From Celeribacter indicus (GTDB lineage: Bacteria > Pseudomonadota > Alphaproteobacteria > Rhodobacterales > Rhodobacteraceae), in NCBI RefSeq assembly GCF_000819565.1, contig NZ_CP004394.1, forward strand, positions 62,001 through 126,000: a DNA stretch of 64,000 nt, given 5' to 3'. The translations under genes and the position numbers were made by a program. The notes below the pieces were generated by a model. It had not been told where the DNA came from and did no database searches. It saw nothing but the letters and a program-made list of their open reading frames with translations. Below, in pieces: positions 42,821 to 51,887 of the stretch. Position 1 is the stretch's first letter. Each line of letters opens with the position of its first letter.

Positions 42821-43983
42821 TTCCTGATAAAACTCCGTCCGATGAGCTGGCGGTGGACCTGGTTGGTCCCCTCCCAGATCTGGGTGATCTTCGCGTCGCG
42901 CATCAGCCGCTCCGCCCGGTAGTCCCGGCAATAGCCGTAGCCGCCGTGGACCTGCACGCATTCCGTGGCCATCCGCATCGCCAGGTCCGAGGCGCGCATC
43001 TTCGCCACCGAGGCCTCCATGCCGAACTCCTCCGCCCCGCCGTCGACCAGGCCGGCGACATGGTCGAGCCAGCTCTCCACCAGCACGAGCTCGCTGGCCA
43101 GGTCCGCCAGCATGAACTGGTTGCCCTGGAAGTCGAGCACCCGCCTGCCGCCCTGGACCCGGTCGCTGCCATAGGCGACCATGTCGCGGAACGCCGCCCG
43201 CGCGATGCCGAGCGCATGCGCCGCCACCGAGGGCCGCGAGCGGTTGAGCGAGCCCAGCAGGATCTTCAGCCCCTCGCCCGGCTCCCCGACCAGGTTGGCG
43301 CGCGGCACGCGGACGGTGTCGAAGGACAGCGCGCAGGTCGAGGAGCCGTGGTGGCCCATCTTCTTCTCTTTCGAGATCACGCTGAACCCCTCGGCCCCCT
43401 TCTCGAGGACCAGCACGGAGATCGCCTTCTTCGGCTCCGCGATCCCGGCCCATTTGCCGAACAGCAGGATCCGGTCGGCCACGTCGCCATTGGTGATGAA
43501 GATCTTGCTGCCCTTCACCACGATCTCCTCGCCCTCCGGCGTGAAGGAGGTCTTCATCCCGGTCGCGTCCGAGCCGGCGGTGGGCTCGGTGATCGCCAGC
43601 GCGCCCAGCCCGCCCTCGGCGATGGCCGGCAGCAGGCGCGCCTTCTGCTCGGCGCTGCCGTATTCGATCAGCGGCTTCATCCCGTGGTAATTCGTGGCAT
43701 AGATGATCCCGGTCGAGGCGCAGGCCTCCGAGAGGATCGCCACGATCTCCAGGTAGAGCCGGTAGGACATCGGCATGCCGCCATATTCCTCCGGCACGAA
43801 GACCGCGTTCAGCCCGAGCGCGTTGATCGCCTCGACATTCTCCCAGGGGAATTCGCCGGTCGCGTCCACCCGCTCCGCATTCGGCGCGATCACCTCGTCG
43901 CTCATGCGCTGCACCTGCTCGAGGATCGCGCGCTCCTCGTCGTTCCAGCCGCGGCCTTGCAGCATCCGCTCATGCATGTTCAT
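42817..43983 (-). CDS. acyl-CoA dehydrogenase (388 aa), cassette copy 2
   Basis: Identical to the protein at 8365-9531, with the ITEPTAGSDATGMKT middle domain and the IWEGTNQVHR catalytic-Glu segment. It is coupled by overlap to the SDR upstream (TGATG) and the HAD downstream (ATGA). Having two copies may simply raise the enzyme dose or allow separate induction. Confidence 0.92.
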   Translation of the reverse strand: MNMHERMLQGRGWNDEERAILEQVQRMSDEVIAPNAERVDATGEFPWENVEAINALGLNAVFVPEEYGGMPMSYRLYLEIVAILSEACASTGIIYATNYHGMKPLIEYGSAEQKARLLPAIAEGGLGALAITEPTAGSDATGMKTSFTPEGEEIVVKGSKIFITNGDVADRILLFGKWAGIAEPKKAISVLVLEKGAEGFSVISKEKKMGHHGSSTCALSFDTVRVPRANLVGEPGEGLKILLGSLNRSRPSVAAHALGIARAAFRDMVAYGSDRVQGGRRVLDFQGNQFMLADLASELVLVESWLDHVAGLVDGGAEEFGMEASVAKMRASDLAMRMATECVQVHGGYGYCRDYRAERLMRDAKITQIWEGTNQVHRQLIGRSFIRK

Positions 43984-44690
43984 CAGTGGTTCATCCCCTG
44001 TGCCCCGTCGATGTAGATCGTCTCCCCGGTCAGAAAGCCGATGTCCTCCCCGAACAGCGCCGCGACCAGCCGCGCCACGTCCTCGGGCCGGCCCGGCGCC
44101 CCCGTCGGGATCCGGCTGCGCATCCAGGCGCGCACCTTCTCGCGCGCGAGGTAGTCGCGGTTCAGGTCGGTCTCGATATAGCCCGGCGCCACCGTCAGCG
44201 CCCGGATCCCGTCGCGCGCCCATTCCACCGCCATGCAGCGCGTCATCGCCGCCACCGCCGCCTTGGAGGCGCAATAGGCCAGGTTGTCGGGCACGCCCAG
44301 CTTGTCGAAGAACGAGCCGATGTTGACGATCGTGCCGCCGCCTCCCGCGCGCAGGTGCGGATAGGCCTCCCGCGCCGCCACCATCACCGCCGTCGCGTTC
44401 AGCGCCATCGTCTCCTCGAAGCTCTCCACGCTCAGCGCCGCGATCGGCCCGCCGATATGCACCCCCGCATTGTTCACCAGACCCGCCACCGGGCCCTCCG
44501 CCGCGATCGCCGCAAAGGCCGCGGCGACCGCCGCCTCCTCGGTCATGTCGCAGGCGATCTGCCGCCCCGCCGGCCCCCGGCCCGAGCGCGACAGGCAGAC
44601 CACCGGATGGCCCCGCCCCTCGAGCTCCGCGGCAATCGCCGCCCCGATCCCCTTCGACGCCCCCGTGACCACGATCTGTCCCTCAGCCAT
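43983..44690 (-). CDS. short-chain dehydrogenase/reductase, cassette copy 2
   Basis: Identical to the protein at 9531-10238: TGASKGIG, NNAG and YCASK catalytic motifs. It overlaps the hydratase by 8 nt upstream and shares one base with the acyl-CoA dehydrogenase start downstream. Confidence 0.9.
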   Translation of the reverse strand: MAEGQIVVTGASKGIGAAIAAELEGRGHPVVCLSRSGRGPAGRQIACDMTEEAAVAAAFAAIAAEGPVAGLVNNAGVHIGGPIAALSVESFEETMALNATAVMVAAREAYPHLRAGGGGTIVNIGSFFDKLGVPDNLAYCASKAAVAAMTRCMAVEWARDGIRALTVAPGYIETDLNRDYLAREKVRAWMRSRIPTGAPGRPEDVARLVAALFGEDIGFLTGETIYIDGAQGMNH

Positions 44691-45453
44691 CCCTGAACTC
44701 CGGTTTGCGTTTCTCCTCGAAGGCGGCCATGCCCTCCTCCGCATCCGCCGTGCGATAGGCCAGCGTCGAGAGATCCGCCTCGGTCTCCAGCCCCGCCTGA
44801 AGCGCCGTGTCCCCGGCCCGCTGCACCGCCCGCCGCGCCAGCTCCAGCACCGGCAGGCTGTAGCGCGTGAACCGCCCGGCGAACGCCCGCCCCGCCTCCA
44901 GCAGGTCGCCCTCCGCCACCGCGTTCACCAGCCCGATCCGCTCGGCCTCCGCCGCCGGCACGGTGCGCCCGGTCAGGATCAGCTCCAGCGCCCGCGCCTC
45001 CCCCACCAGCCGCGGCAGCCGCTGCGTGCCGCCATAGCCGGGGATCAGCCCCAGCTTGATCTCCGGCAGGCCGAACGCCGCCTGCGGCGCGGCCAGCCGG
45101 AAGGTGCAGGCCATCGCCAGCTCCGCCCCGCCGCCGAAGGCATAGCCGTTCACCAGCGCCACGGAGGCCACCGGCAGCCGGTCCAGCTTCGCGAAGACCG
45201 CCTGCCCCAGCTCCGCCCCGTGCTTCTGCTCGGCCAGCGACCGGTGGCGCAGCTCCTTGATGTCGGCGCCGGCGCAGAACGCCTTCTCCCCCGCCCCGGT
45301 CACCAGCAGCGCCCGCACCCCCGCCATCGCCGCCACCGCGTCCAGCGCCGCGCCGATCTCGTCCAGCACCGCGAAGGACAGCGCGTTCAGCGCCTCCGGA
45401 CGGTTCAGCCGCAGCACGGCAAGCCCGCCCTCCCGCTCGAGGTCTACTGCCAT
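44683..45453 (-). CDS. enoyl-CoA hydratase (256 aa), cassette copy 2
   Basis: Identical to the protein at 10231-11001. Both catalytic glutamates (GGGAELA and FGLPEIKLG) are present, consistent with a true 2-enoyl-CoA hydratase. It lies 4 nt after the ligase. Confidence 0.92.
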   Translation of the reverse strand: MAVDLEREGGLAVLRLNRPEALNALSFAVLDEIGAALDAVAAMAGVRALLVTGAGEKAFCAGADIKELRHRSLAEQKHGAELGQAVFAKLDRLPVASVALVNGYAFGGGAELAMACTFRLAAPQAAFGLPEIKLGLIPGYGGTQRLPRLVGEARALELILTGRTVPAAEAERIGLVNAVAEGDLLEAGRAFAGRFTRYSLPVLELARRAVQRAGDTALQAGLETEADLSTLAYRTADAEEGMAAFEEKRKPEFRDG

Positions 45454-45457
45454 CCGT

Positions 45458-47080
45458 TCACACCCCCTGTTTCCGCGCCCCGTAGCGCACCGGCTCCGGC
45501 GACAGCGCGCCCCGCGCCACCATCTGCGCCAGCTCGCGCTTGAGGATCTTCCCGCTCGCCGTCAGCGGCAGGTCCTCCACCGCCGCGAACCATTCCGGCA
45601 TGTCGAATTTCGACAGCCCCTCCCGCGCCAGATGCGCCAGCATCTCCGCCGCGCCCACATCGCCGATCACCGCAAGGCACACCTTCTCCCCCAGGCGCGC
45701 GTCCGGAACCCCGAACGCCGCCGCCTTCTCCACCCGCGGATGGCTCAGCGCCAGCGCCTCGATCCGCGACGGGAAGATGTTGTGACCGCCCCGGATGATC
45801 AGGTCCTTGATCCGCCCCTCGATCCGCAGGTTGCCCTGCCCGTCGAACGAGCCCAGGTCGCCCGACAGCAGGTAGCCGTGCCGGTTCATCGTCCGCTCCG
45901 TCGCCGCCTGGTTGGCAAAATATCCCAGCATCATCGCCGCGCCGCGCCCGCCGATCTCCCCCGACTGGCCGGGCGCAAGCTCCCGGTCCGGATCCTCCGG
46001 GTCCCAGATCCGCACCTCATAGGCCGGACCGCCCCGCCCGCAGGTCCGGATCCACACCTCCGGCGGATCCCCCGGATGGGTGTATTGATGCGACGAGCAT
46101 TCCGTCATCCCGTAGATGTTCTGCGGCGCGATCCCCTGGTCTACGAAGGCCTTCGCCACCACCTCGGGGATCGGCGCCCCCGCCATGTAGAAGGTCTGCA
46201 CCTGCCCCAGACGCTCCAGACCCCGCCGCTTCTGCTCGGCCAGGATGTCCATCGCATGCGTCGGCACCCCCAGAACATAGGTCGCCCCCGTCTCCGTGAT
46301 CCAGTCCAGCCGGCTCATCCCCTCCGGCGGGTCGTCCATCACCAGCGTCCCGCCGCACACCAGCCATTGCCCCAGCGCCACCCAGGCGATGTGATGCGAG
46401 AACGGGCTCAGCGTCAGGATCACCGACTGATCCGACAGCGCCCAGTCCCGCGCCAGGTCCCGCGCATTCGCCAGAAGCGTGTTGCTCGAATGCATCACGC
46501 ATTTCGGCCGCCCCGTCGTCCCCGAGGTGAAGGCCAGGTAGACCACGCTGTCCGGGTTGCCATGCGCCACCCGGTTCACCTGCGTGATATGGCCCGGAAA
46601 CCGCTCCGGCGTATAGACCTTCCCCAGGCTCGGCACCTCCGACAGCATCGCCTCGAAGTCCCGCTCCGCCCGGTCCGCGCCCCAGCCCGGCTCCGTCACC
46701 AGCGCCCGCGCCCCCAGCTCGTTCAGAAGCTCCACGATCTCGGCGCAGGTGTAGCTGCGGTGCAGCGACGGGTTGCAGGCGATCCCCTCCCGCGCGCAGG
46801 CCAGGAAGGTGATCACCACCTCCACACGGTTCGACATCCACACCGACAGACGGTCCCCCGCCACCAGGCCCTCCTCCACAAGGTTGTCGGCCATCGCGTC
46901 GACCCGCGCCTTCAGTCCCTGCCAGTCCAGGAACACCCGCCCGTCGCGCAGCGCCATCGCCTCCGGCCGCGCCTGCGCATGCCGCGCCAGAAGCCCGTAG
47001 AAGGTCTCCCCCCGCCACAGCCCGGCCTCGTAATAGCCCCGCGCCGTGCCCGGATCGTGAAGTGTCAGGAACGGTTTCAT
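45458..47080 (-). CDS. AMP-forming acyl-CoA ligase (540 aa), cassette copy 2
   Basis: Identical to the protein at 11006-12628, with the P-loop SGTTGRPK and the C-terminal catalytic Lys in ASGKILKREL. In this operon a CoA transferase is encoded upstream, so two modes of CoA activation are co-expressed. Confidence 0.92.
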   Translation of the reverse strand: MKPFLTLHDPGTARGYYEAGLWRGETFYGLLARHAQARPEAMALRDGRVFLDWQGLKARVDAMADNLVEEGLVAGDRLSVWMSNRVEVVITFLACAREGIACNPSLHRSYTCAEIVELLNELGARALVTEPGWGADRAERDFEAMLSEVPSLGKVYTPERFPGHITQVNRVAHGNPDSVVYLAFTSGTTGRPKCVMHSSNTLLANARDLARDWALSDQSVILTLSPFSHHIAWVALGQWLVCGGTLVMDDPPEGMSRLDWITETGATYVLGVPTHAMDILAEQKRRGLERLGQVQTFYMAGAPIPEVVAKAFVDQGIAPQNIYGMTECSSHQYTHPGDPPEVWIRTCGRGGPAYEVRIWDPEDPDRELAPGQSGEIGGRGAAMMLGYFANQAATERTMNRHGYLLSGDLGSFDGQGNLRIEGRIKDLIIRGGHNIFPSRIEALALSHPRVEKAAAFGVPDARLGEKVCLAVIGDVGAAEMLAHLAREGLSKFDMPEWFAAVEDLPLTASGKILKRELAQMVARGALSPEPVRYGARKQGV

Positions 47081-47096
47081 CCTCTGCCTCCCCTGC

Positions 47097-47876
47097 TCAC
47101 TGGCCGAATTTCGACGGGTCCGGACGCCGCCGCCCGCTGAAGCTCTCGCTGAGCTCCCCGTGCTCCGCAGAGCGCAGGTATTGCGTCAGAAGAAGGTCGT
47201 GCGTCACCCGCGACAGGCCCCCCACACCGCCGTGGCGCGCGTTGAACGCCCCCTTGATCGCCGCCAGCGCAAAGGACCCCCGGTCCGCGATCTCCAGCGC
47301 GAACTCCCGCGTCTTCTCCGCAAGCTGGTCGTCCGGAACCACCCGGTTGATCATCCCGATCTCCAGCGCCTCCGCCGCCGTCATCTTGCGGTTGCAATAC
47401 CAGATCTCCTTGGCCCGCTTCTTGCCCACGAGATCCTCCAGATACCACGTCCCGTAGCCCGCATCGAACGACCCCATCATCGGACCCACCTGCCGGAACA
47501 CCGCGCTCTCCTTCGCGATCGTCACGTCGCAGACCACCTGCAACACGTTGCCGCCCCCCACCGCGAACCCGTTCACCGAGGCGATCACCGGCTTCTGGAG
47601 CTTGTCGATCGCCTCGTACATCTCCAGAACCGGCAGCGTCCCCGCATACAGCGTCGTCTGCTCCATCCCGTCCTTCTGGCCCCCGATGCAGAAGAACCGC
47701 TCCCCCGCCCCCGTCAGAACCACCACACGCGTCCGCGTCTCCCGACGGATCCCCTCGATACAGTCCCGGATCTCGTGACACATCCGCGCCGTGAACATGT
47801 TCCCGTGGTCCGGACGGTTCAGCGTGATCACCCCCACAGGGCCCTCCTCGAAATACTCGATCTCTTCAAAACCCAT
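47097..47876 (-). CDS. MenB/BadI-like crotonase, cassette copy 2
   Basis: Identical to the protein at 12645-13424 (GSFDAGYGTWYLEDLVGKKRAKEIWY signature). In this context an in-frame ATG at 47906 overlaps the upstream CoA-transferase stop and would add ten residues (MITRLRREFG). The internal ATG at 47876 is preferred because the strong SD AAGGAGGG lies before it and because copy 1 can only use this start. Confidence 0.85.
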   Translation of the reverse strand: MGFEEIEYFEEGPVGVITLNRPDHGNMFTARMCHEIRDCIEGIRRETRTRVVVLTGAGERFFCIGGQKDGMEQTTLYAGTLPVLEMYEAIDKLQKPVIASVNGFAVGGGNVLQVVCDVTIAKESAVFRQVGPMMGSFDAGYGTWYLEDLVGKKRAKEIWYCNRKMTAAEALEIGMINRVVPDDQLAEKTREFALEIADRGSFALAAIKGAFNARHGGVGGLSRVTHDLLLTQYLRSAEHGELSESFSGRRRPDPSKFGQ

Positions 47877-47906
47877 CCCGAATTCCCTCCTTAAACGCGT
47901 GATCAT

Positions 47907-49145
47907 TCAGTCCGCATCATGGGCGGTGCGCAGCGCGCCCAGCACGGCCTCCGTATCCGCGCCCAGAGGCGGCGGCAGGCGGCGGCCGTAGCTGGCCTGC
48001 CCGTCGATGCGGATGCCGAGCCCGATCTGCGGCGCCACGCGCCCGGTTTCGTCCTCGAGCCCGTAGAACAGGCCGCGCTCCTGAAGGTGGCGGTCGGAGA
48101 CGACCTCGTCCACGCGGTTGATCGGCCCGGCGGGCACGCGCGCGCCGGCGAAGAGCCGCAGCCAGTCGTCGCGGGTGCGGCTGCGCAGGATCTCCTGGAT
48201 GCGCGCGACGATCGCCGGGCGGTCGCGGCGCCGGTCGGCATTGGTGCGGAACTCGGGCCGCGCGCCATAGTCGGGATCGCCCACCGCGTCCCAGAACCGC
48301 TTCCAGATCGCGTCCGAGCCGAGGCCGAGGGTCATCGGCAGGTCGGCGGTGTCGAAGGGCTGGTAGATCGCGATCACGCTGTCGCGCCCGCCCGAGCGGG
48401 TCGGCACGTCGCCGGAGCCGAGATAGGGCGAGATGCGGCAGGTCAGGAAGCGGGTCATGCTCTCGACGAGGCTCACGTCGATGAGATGCCCCTCGCCGGT
48501 CCGGTGCCGCCCGAGCAGCGCGGCGATGGTCGCCATCGCGGCATCCTGCCCGGCGAGCATGTCGGCGGCGGGCGCCCCGATCTTCTGCGGCTCGCCCCCC
48601 GCCGCGCCGGTGATGTCCATGATCCCGGAATATCCCTCCGCGATGAGGTCGTAGCAGGTCAGGTCGGCCCGCTCGCCATCGAGCCCGAAGCCGGTGATCG
48701 AGACGAAGATGAGATCCGCGCGCTCCTTGCGCAGCGTGTCGTAATCGAGGCCGAGCTTGCGCTGCACCGCGGGCGGCTGGTTCGTCACGATCACGTCCGC
48801 CCCCCGCACGAGTGCGAGAAGATCCTCGCGCCCCTGCTCGGTCTGGGCGTCGACGACGACGCTGCGCTTGTTGCGGTTGACGGCGGTGAACCACAGCGCC
48901 TGCTCGTCGTGGAAGGGCGGTCCCCAGCTGCGCGCGTCATCCCCCGCGGGGCGTTCGATCTTGATGACGTCGGCGCCGAAGTCGGACAGGAGCATCGTCG
49001 CGTAGGGACCGGCCACCGAGGTGGTGAGATCGAGCACCGTCACCCCCGCGAGCATGTCGAAAGACTGGCCGGCCGGATGCACCGGCAAGCTCTCGAACGG
49101 CAGCCGTGCCGTGGTGTCCGCGGGCTCATTCCTGGTCTGGGTCAT
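47907..49145 (-). CDS. CaiB/BaiF family CoA transferase (412 aa)
   Basis: A class III CoA transferase: VTVLDLTTSVAGPYATMLLSDFGADVIKIERP at the N-terminus, then SITGFGLDGERADLTCYDLIAEGYSGIMDITG, where the catalytic Asp is in CYDLIAEG, and a GRHRTGEGHLIDVSLVESM segment. It moves CoA between acids (for example succinyl-CoA or a product CoA to the incoming substrate). Unlike the protein at 40197 it lacks the racemase GHD motif. It is the first gene of the second cassette operon; the next gene follows without a gap. The ATG at 49145 lies just downstream of a perfect sigma-54 site. Confidence 0.88.
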   Translation of the reverse strand: MTQTRNEPADTTARLPFESLPVHPAGQSFDMLAGVTVLDLTTSVAGPYATMLLSDFGADVIKIERPAGDDARSWGPPFHDEQALWFTAVNRNKRSVVVDAQTEQGREDLLALVRGADVIVTNQPPAVQRKLGLDYDTLRKERADLIFVSITGFGLDGERADLTCYDLIAEGYSGIMDITGAAGGEPQKIGAPAADMLAGQDAAMATIAALLGRHRTGEGHLIDVSLVESMTRFLTCRISPYLGSGDVPTRSGGRDSVIAIYQPFDTADLPMTLGLGSDAIWKRFWDAVGDPDYGARPEFRTNADRRRDRPAIVARIQEILRSRTRDDWLRLFAGARVPAGPINRVDEVVSDRHLQERGLFYGLEDETGRVAPQIGLGIRIDGQASYGRRLPPPLGADTEAVLGALRTAHDAD

Positions 49146-49180
49146 TGTGCCGTTGCCTCCTCGTTGTTGGGTGGAGCCTC

Positions 49181-49196
49181 CGCAATCCCCGTGCCA
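49181..49196 (-). promoter_or_regulatory. sigma-54 promoter for the eight-gene operon (cassette copy 2)
   Basis: Minus-strand TGGCACGGGGATTGCG is a perfect core match. The leader to the ATG at 49145 is about 25 nt. It is divergent from 49257, with 60 bp between. Confidence 0.8.
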
Positions 49197-49256
49197 AACT
49201 CCGCGGCACCGGCTCCGACGGCGGCAAAGGCCGCCCCCGCGGGCGGGGCCCGCGGG

Positions 49257-49272
49257 TGGTACGGGATTTGCG
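49257..49272 (+). promoter_or_regulatory. sigma-54 promoter for amidohydrolase 2
   Basis: TGGTACGGGATTTGCG has an intact GG/GC core with one mismatch (T for C at the fourth base). The leader to the ATG at 49317 is about 34 nt. Confidence 0.7.
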
Positions 49273-49316
49273 CCGTGGCGGGCGGAGCGCACAGGCACGG
49301 ACACAGGAGACAGAGG

Positions 49317-50366
49317 ATGAACGCGGACCGGACGGAGACCGATTTCAGCCGCACCCAGGCGCCCCGGCCGGACTGGCTGGCGCGCGCGGAGCCCGAGGAG
49401 CCGCTCGAGCCGGATCTGCCGATCGTCGATGCGCATACCCATCTCTGGGACCATCCGACGGGCTATCGCTATTTCGCGGAGGACCTCGCGCGCGACATCG
49501 CGGAATGCGGCCATCGCGTCACCGACACCGTCTTCGTGGAATGCAACTCGATGTATCGCGCGGAGGGCCCCGCGCATCTGAGAAGCGTCGGAGAGACGGA
49601 ATTCGCCCTCGGCCAGGCCGCCATCGCGGCGAGCGGGAGATACACCGGCGCGCATATTGCCGGGCGCATCGTCGCCCATGCCGACCTGACCCTCGGGGAG
49701 GCGCTTCCCGAACTGCTCGACGCGCAGCAGGCCGCCGGGAACGGCCGTGTCGCCGGGGTGAGGATGCGGGCGAAATGGGATCCCGACCCGGTGGTGAAGG
49801 GCGCGGTCAGCGCCGAGACGCCGGGGCTCTACCTTACGGAGGAGGTCCGCGCGGGGCTGCGCGCGCTGGCCCGGCGCGACCTGGTGTTCGAGGCGAGCAT
49901 CTACTCGCCGCAGATCCCCGACGTGACCGCCCTCGCCCGTGCGGTGCCCGAGGCGCGGATCGTGCTCATCCATTCCGGCAGTCCGGTCGGCCACGGCAGC
50001 TATCGCGGCCGCGGCGACGAGGTCCATGCCGCCTGGAGGCGCGACATGGCCGAACTCGCGCGTTGCCCGAACGTCTCCGTCAAGCTCGGCGGGCTGCTGA
50101 TGACGCTCGCCGCCTTCGATTTCGGGAGGGCGGAGCGGCCGCCCCGCTCCGAAGAGCTCGCCCGGCTCTGGCGGCCCTATACCGAACCCTGTCTCGAGAT
50201 GTTCGGGGCGGACCGCTGCATGGTCGCCTCCAACTTCCCGGTGGAAAAGGCCGGCTGCACCTACGGGAGCCTCTGGAACATGTTCAAGCATATCGCCGCC
50301 GGCGCCTCCGCGGCGGAAAAGACGGCGCTGTTCAGCGGCACGGCGCGACGCGTCTACAAGATGTGA
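49317..50366 (+). CDS. amidohydrolase-2 family metal-dependent hydrolase (paralog 2)
   Basis: 349 residues with the same fold and motifs as the protein at 1186: IVDAHTHLWDH (HxH, near residue 40), RAKWDPDPVVKG, IHSGSPVGHGSYRG, SNFPVEKAG and FSGTARRVYKM. The pair is too similar to be distant family members, yet the genes are 48 kb apart and are not part of the exact repeat, so this is an older duplication. It probably opens a ring or lactone, or decarboxylates an intermediate. The SD is GGAGACAGAGG. Confidence 0.88.
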   Translation: MNADRTETDFSRTQAPRPDWLARAEPEEPLEPDLPIVDAHTHLWDHPTGYRYFAEDLARDIAECGHRVTDTVFVECNSMYRAEGPAHLRSVGETEFALGQAAIAASGRYTGAHIAGRIVAHADLTLGEALPELLDAQQAAGNGRVAGVRMRAKWDPDPVVKGAVSAETPGLYLTEEVRAGLRALARRDLVFEASIYSPQIPDVTALARAVPEARIVLIHSGSPVGHGSYRGRGDEVHAAWRRDMAELARCPNVSVKLGGLLMTLAAFDFGRAERPPRSEELARLWRPYTEPCLEMFGADRCMVASNFPVEKAGCTYGSLWNMFKHIAAGASAAEKTALFSGTARRVYKM

Positions 50367-50408
50367 CAGTTTTTCTCCTGGATGTCCTCGAAACGGACAG
50401 GGCATGAA

Positions 50409-50436
50409 AAAGGCGCCTCCCGGCGGGAGCGCCTTT
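50409..50436. terminator. bidirectional Rho-independent-type terminator
   Basis: AAAGGCGC and GCGCCTTT pair, continued by TCCC/GGGA around a GGC loop with one bulged C. It is flanked by A residues on the left and TTT on the right, so it can work on both strands. It lies between the convergent stops at 50366 and 50465. Confidence 0.8.
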
Positions 50437-50464
50437 CCCGTGTTCCCTTGTGGCGCCGACCCGC

Positions 50465-51670
50465 TCAGGCGGCGCCGCGGCCCATCTGGCGCAGGCCGGT
50501 CTTGCCATGGTGGCGGTCCGCCTGCTTGTAACCGAGCGCATCCTCCGCGATCAGGATCTTCTGGACGTTCGCCGTGCCCTCGCCGGTGAACATGAGATCG
50601 GCGTATTTCTTGTAGCGCGAGATCCGGTATTCGCTCGACAGCCCGTAGCCGCCATAGATCTGCTGCGCCGTGTCGGCACAGAATTTCGCGGTGGTGGAGG
50701 CGTGGAACTTCGCGATGGAGGCGATGCGGTTGGTCGGAAGCTCCCGATCCATCGCCTGCGCGGCCTGGTAGACGAGCGCGCGGCTCGCCTCGATGGCGAC
50801 GGCCATCTCCGCGATCTGGCCCTGGATCATCTGGAACTTGCCGATCGGGCTGCCCTTGATCACCCGCTCGTTGGCATAGCGCACCGCATCCTCATAGGCG
50901 CCGATCGCGATGCCGAGCGCCTTTGCCCCGATCACCGCGCGGCCGCCCTGGAGCGCGCGCATGATGATCTTGAACCCTTCGCCCTCGTTGCCGAGCAGGT
51001 TCTCCGCCGGCACGGTGAAATCGTCGAGATAGACCGCCGCCACGCGGAAGGCGTTCGACAGGCCGACGTCGATCGCCTGGGCGGTGTAGCCGGGGAATTT
51101 CTTCGGCTCGACGATGAAGGCCGACACGCCGCGCGCACCCGCCTCGGGGTCGGTCTTGGCAAAGAGCACGCCGACATCCGCCTCGTCGCCGAGCGTCGCC
51201 CACATCTTCGAGCCGTTGAGCTTGTAGACATCGCCGTCGCGGCGCGCCGTGGTCTTCATCGCGCCCGCCGCGTCCGAGCCGCCGCCCGCCTCGGTCAGGG
51301 CCATCATGCCGACGATATTGCCGGCGAGGAGGTCGGGAACGTATCTGTCGATCTGGTCCTGCGTGCCGCCGAGATAGATGCAGGCCGGGCAGTTGCCGCC
51401 GTTCTGGTTGAAGCCGCCGAAACGGATGTCGGCGCGGGCGATTTCCTCGATGATGACCGCCGCGGCGAGATAGCCCATGTCGCTGCCGCCGACCTCCTCG
51501 GGGAAGGTCGCGCCGTAATACCCGGCCTCGCCCGCCTTGCGGATCAGGTCACGCGGCAACTCGCCGCGCGCCTCGACCTCGTCCATCACGGGGACGACCT
51601 CGGTCGCCATGAACCGGCGGATCGAGTCGCGGATCGCGGGGATCTCCTCGGGAAGCATTTCATCCATCAT
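50465..51670 (-). CDS. acyl-CoA dehydrogenase (401 aa, paralog of 22132)
   Basis: An FAD acyl-CoA dehydrogenase: LTEAGGGSDAAGAMKT, NGSKMWATLGDEADVGVLF, YGGYGLSSEYRISRYKKYADLMFTGEGTANVQK with the expected catalytic Glu. It is a close paralog of the protein at 22132-23364, and both are the first gene of their transcripts under sigma-54 promoters. Two tandem ATGs (51670, 51667) are possible; GAGAGGAC lies upstream. The leader is long (about 160 nt). Confidence 0.92.
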   Translation of the reverse strand: MMDEMLPEEIPAIRDSIRRFMATEVVPVMDEVEARGELPRDLIRKAGEAGYYGATFPEEVGGSDMGYLAAAVIIEEIARADIRFGGFNQNGGNCPACIYLGGTQDQIDRYVPDLLAGNIVGMMALTEAGGGSDAAGAMKTTARRDGDVYKLNGSKMWATLGDEADVGVLFAKTDPEAGARGVSAFIVEPKKFPGYTAQAIDVGLSNAFRVAAVYLDDFTVPAENLLGNEGEGFKIIMRALQGGRAVIGAKALGIAIGAYEDAVRYANERVIKGSPIGKFQMIQGQIAEMAVAIEASRALVYQAAQAMDRELPTNRIASIAKFHASTTAKFCADTAQQIYGGYGLSSEYRISRYKKYADLMFTGEGTANVQKILIAEDALGYKQADRHHGKTGLRQMGRGAA

Positions 51671-51841
51671 CAGATGTCCTCTCTGGTTGACCTCGGCCTC
51701 CGCACGGGCTGCGGGCGTCCGACCTGCGGACCACCCCGGACAGGATAGCACATCCCGTCCCCGCCGCGCCAAAGCCCGGTTGAATTCTCTGAGGACACGG
51801 GCGCGGCCGCGCCGGACCGCCCCATATCCCGCCCCGCTCCA

Positions 51842-51857
51842 AGCAAACCCCATGCCA
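51842..51857 (-). promoter_or_regulatory. sigma-54 promoter for the acyl-CoA dehydrogenase at 50465
   Basis: Minus-strand TGGCATGGGGTTTGCT has T for C at the last base of the -24 element. Only 30 bp separate it from the divergent site at 51888, the tightest pair in the window. Confidence 0.75.
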
Positions 51858-51887
51858 AAGGGAAAGTCCCGCGCAAGTTTCCCCTTC

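Larger units (their letters stand above)
41300..47901. repeat. 6602-bp direct repeat, copy 2 (six-gene acyl-CoA cassette)
   Basis: The second copy of 6848-13449, in the same orientation with no difference found. Here the cassette lies between a CaiB-type CoA transferase (upstream) and a racemase-like gene (downstream). Expression therefore depends on the sigma-54 promoter at 49181-49196 rather than one directly before the cassette. Confidence 0.97.
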
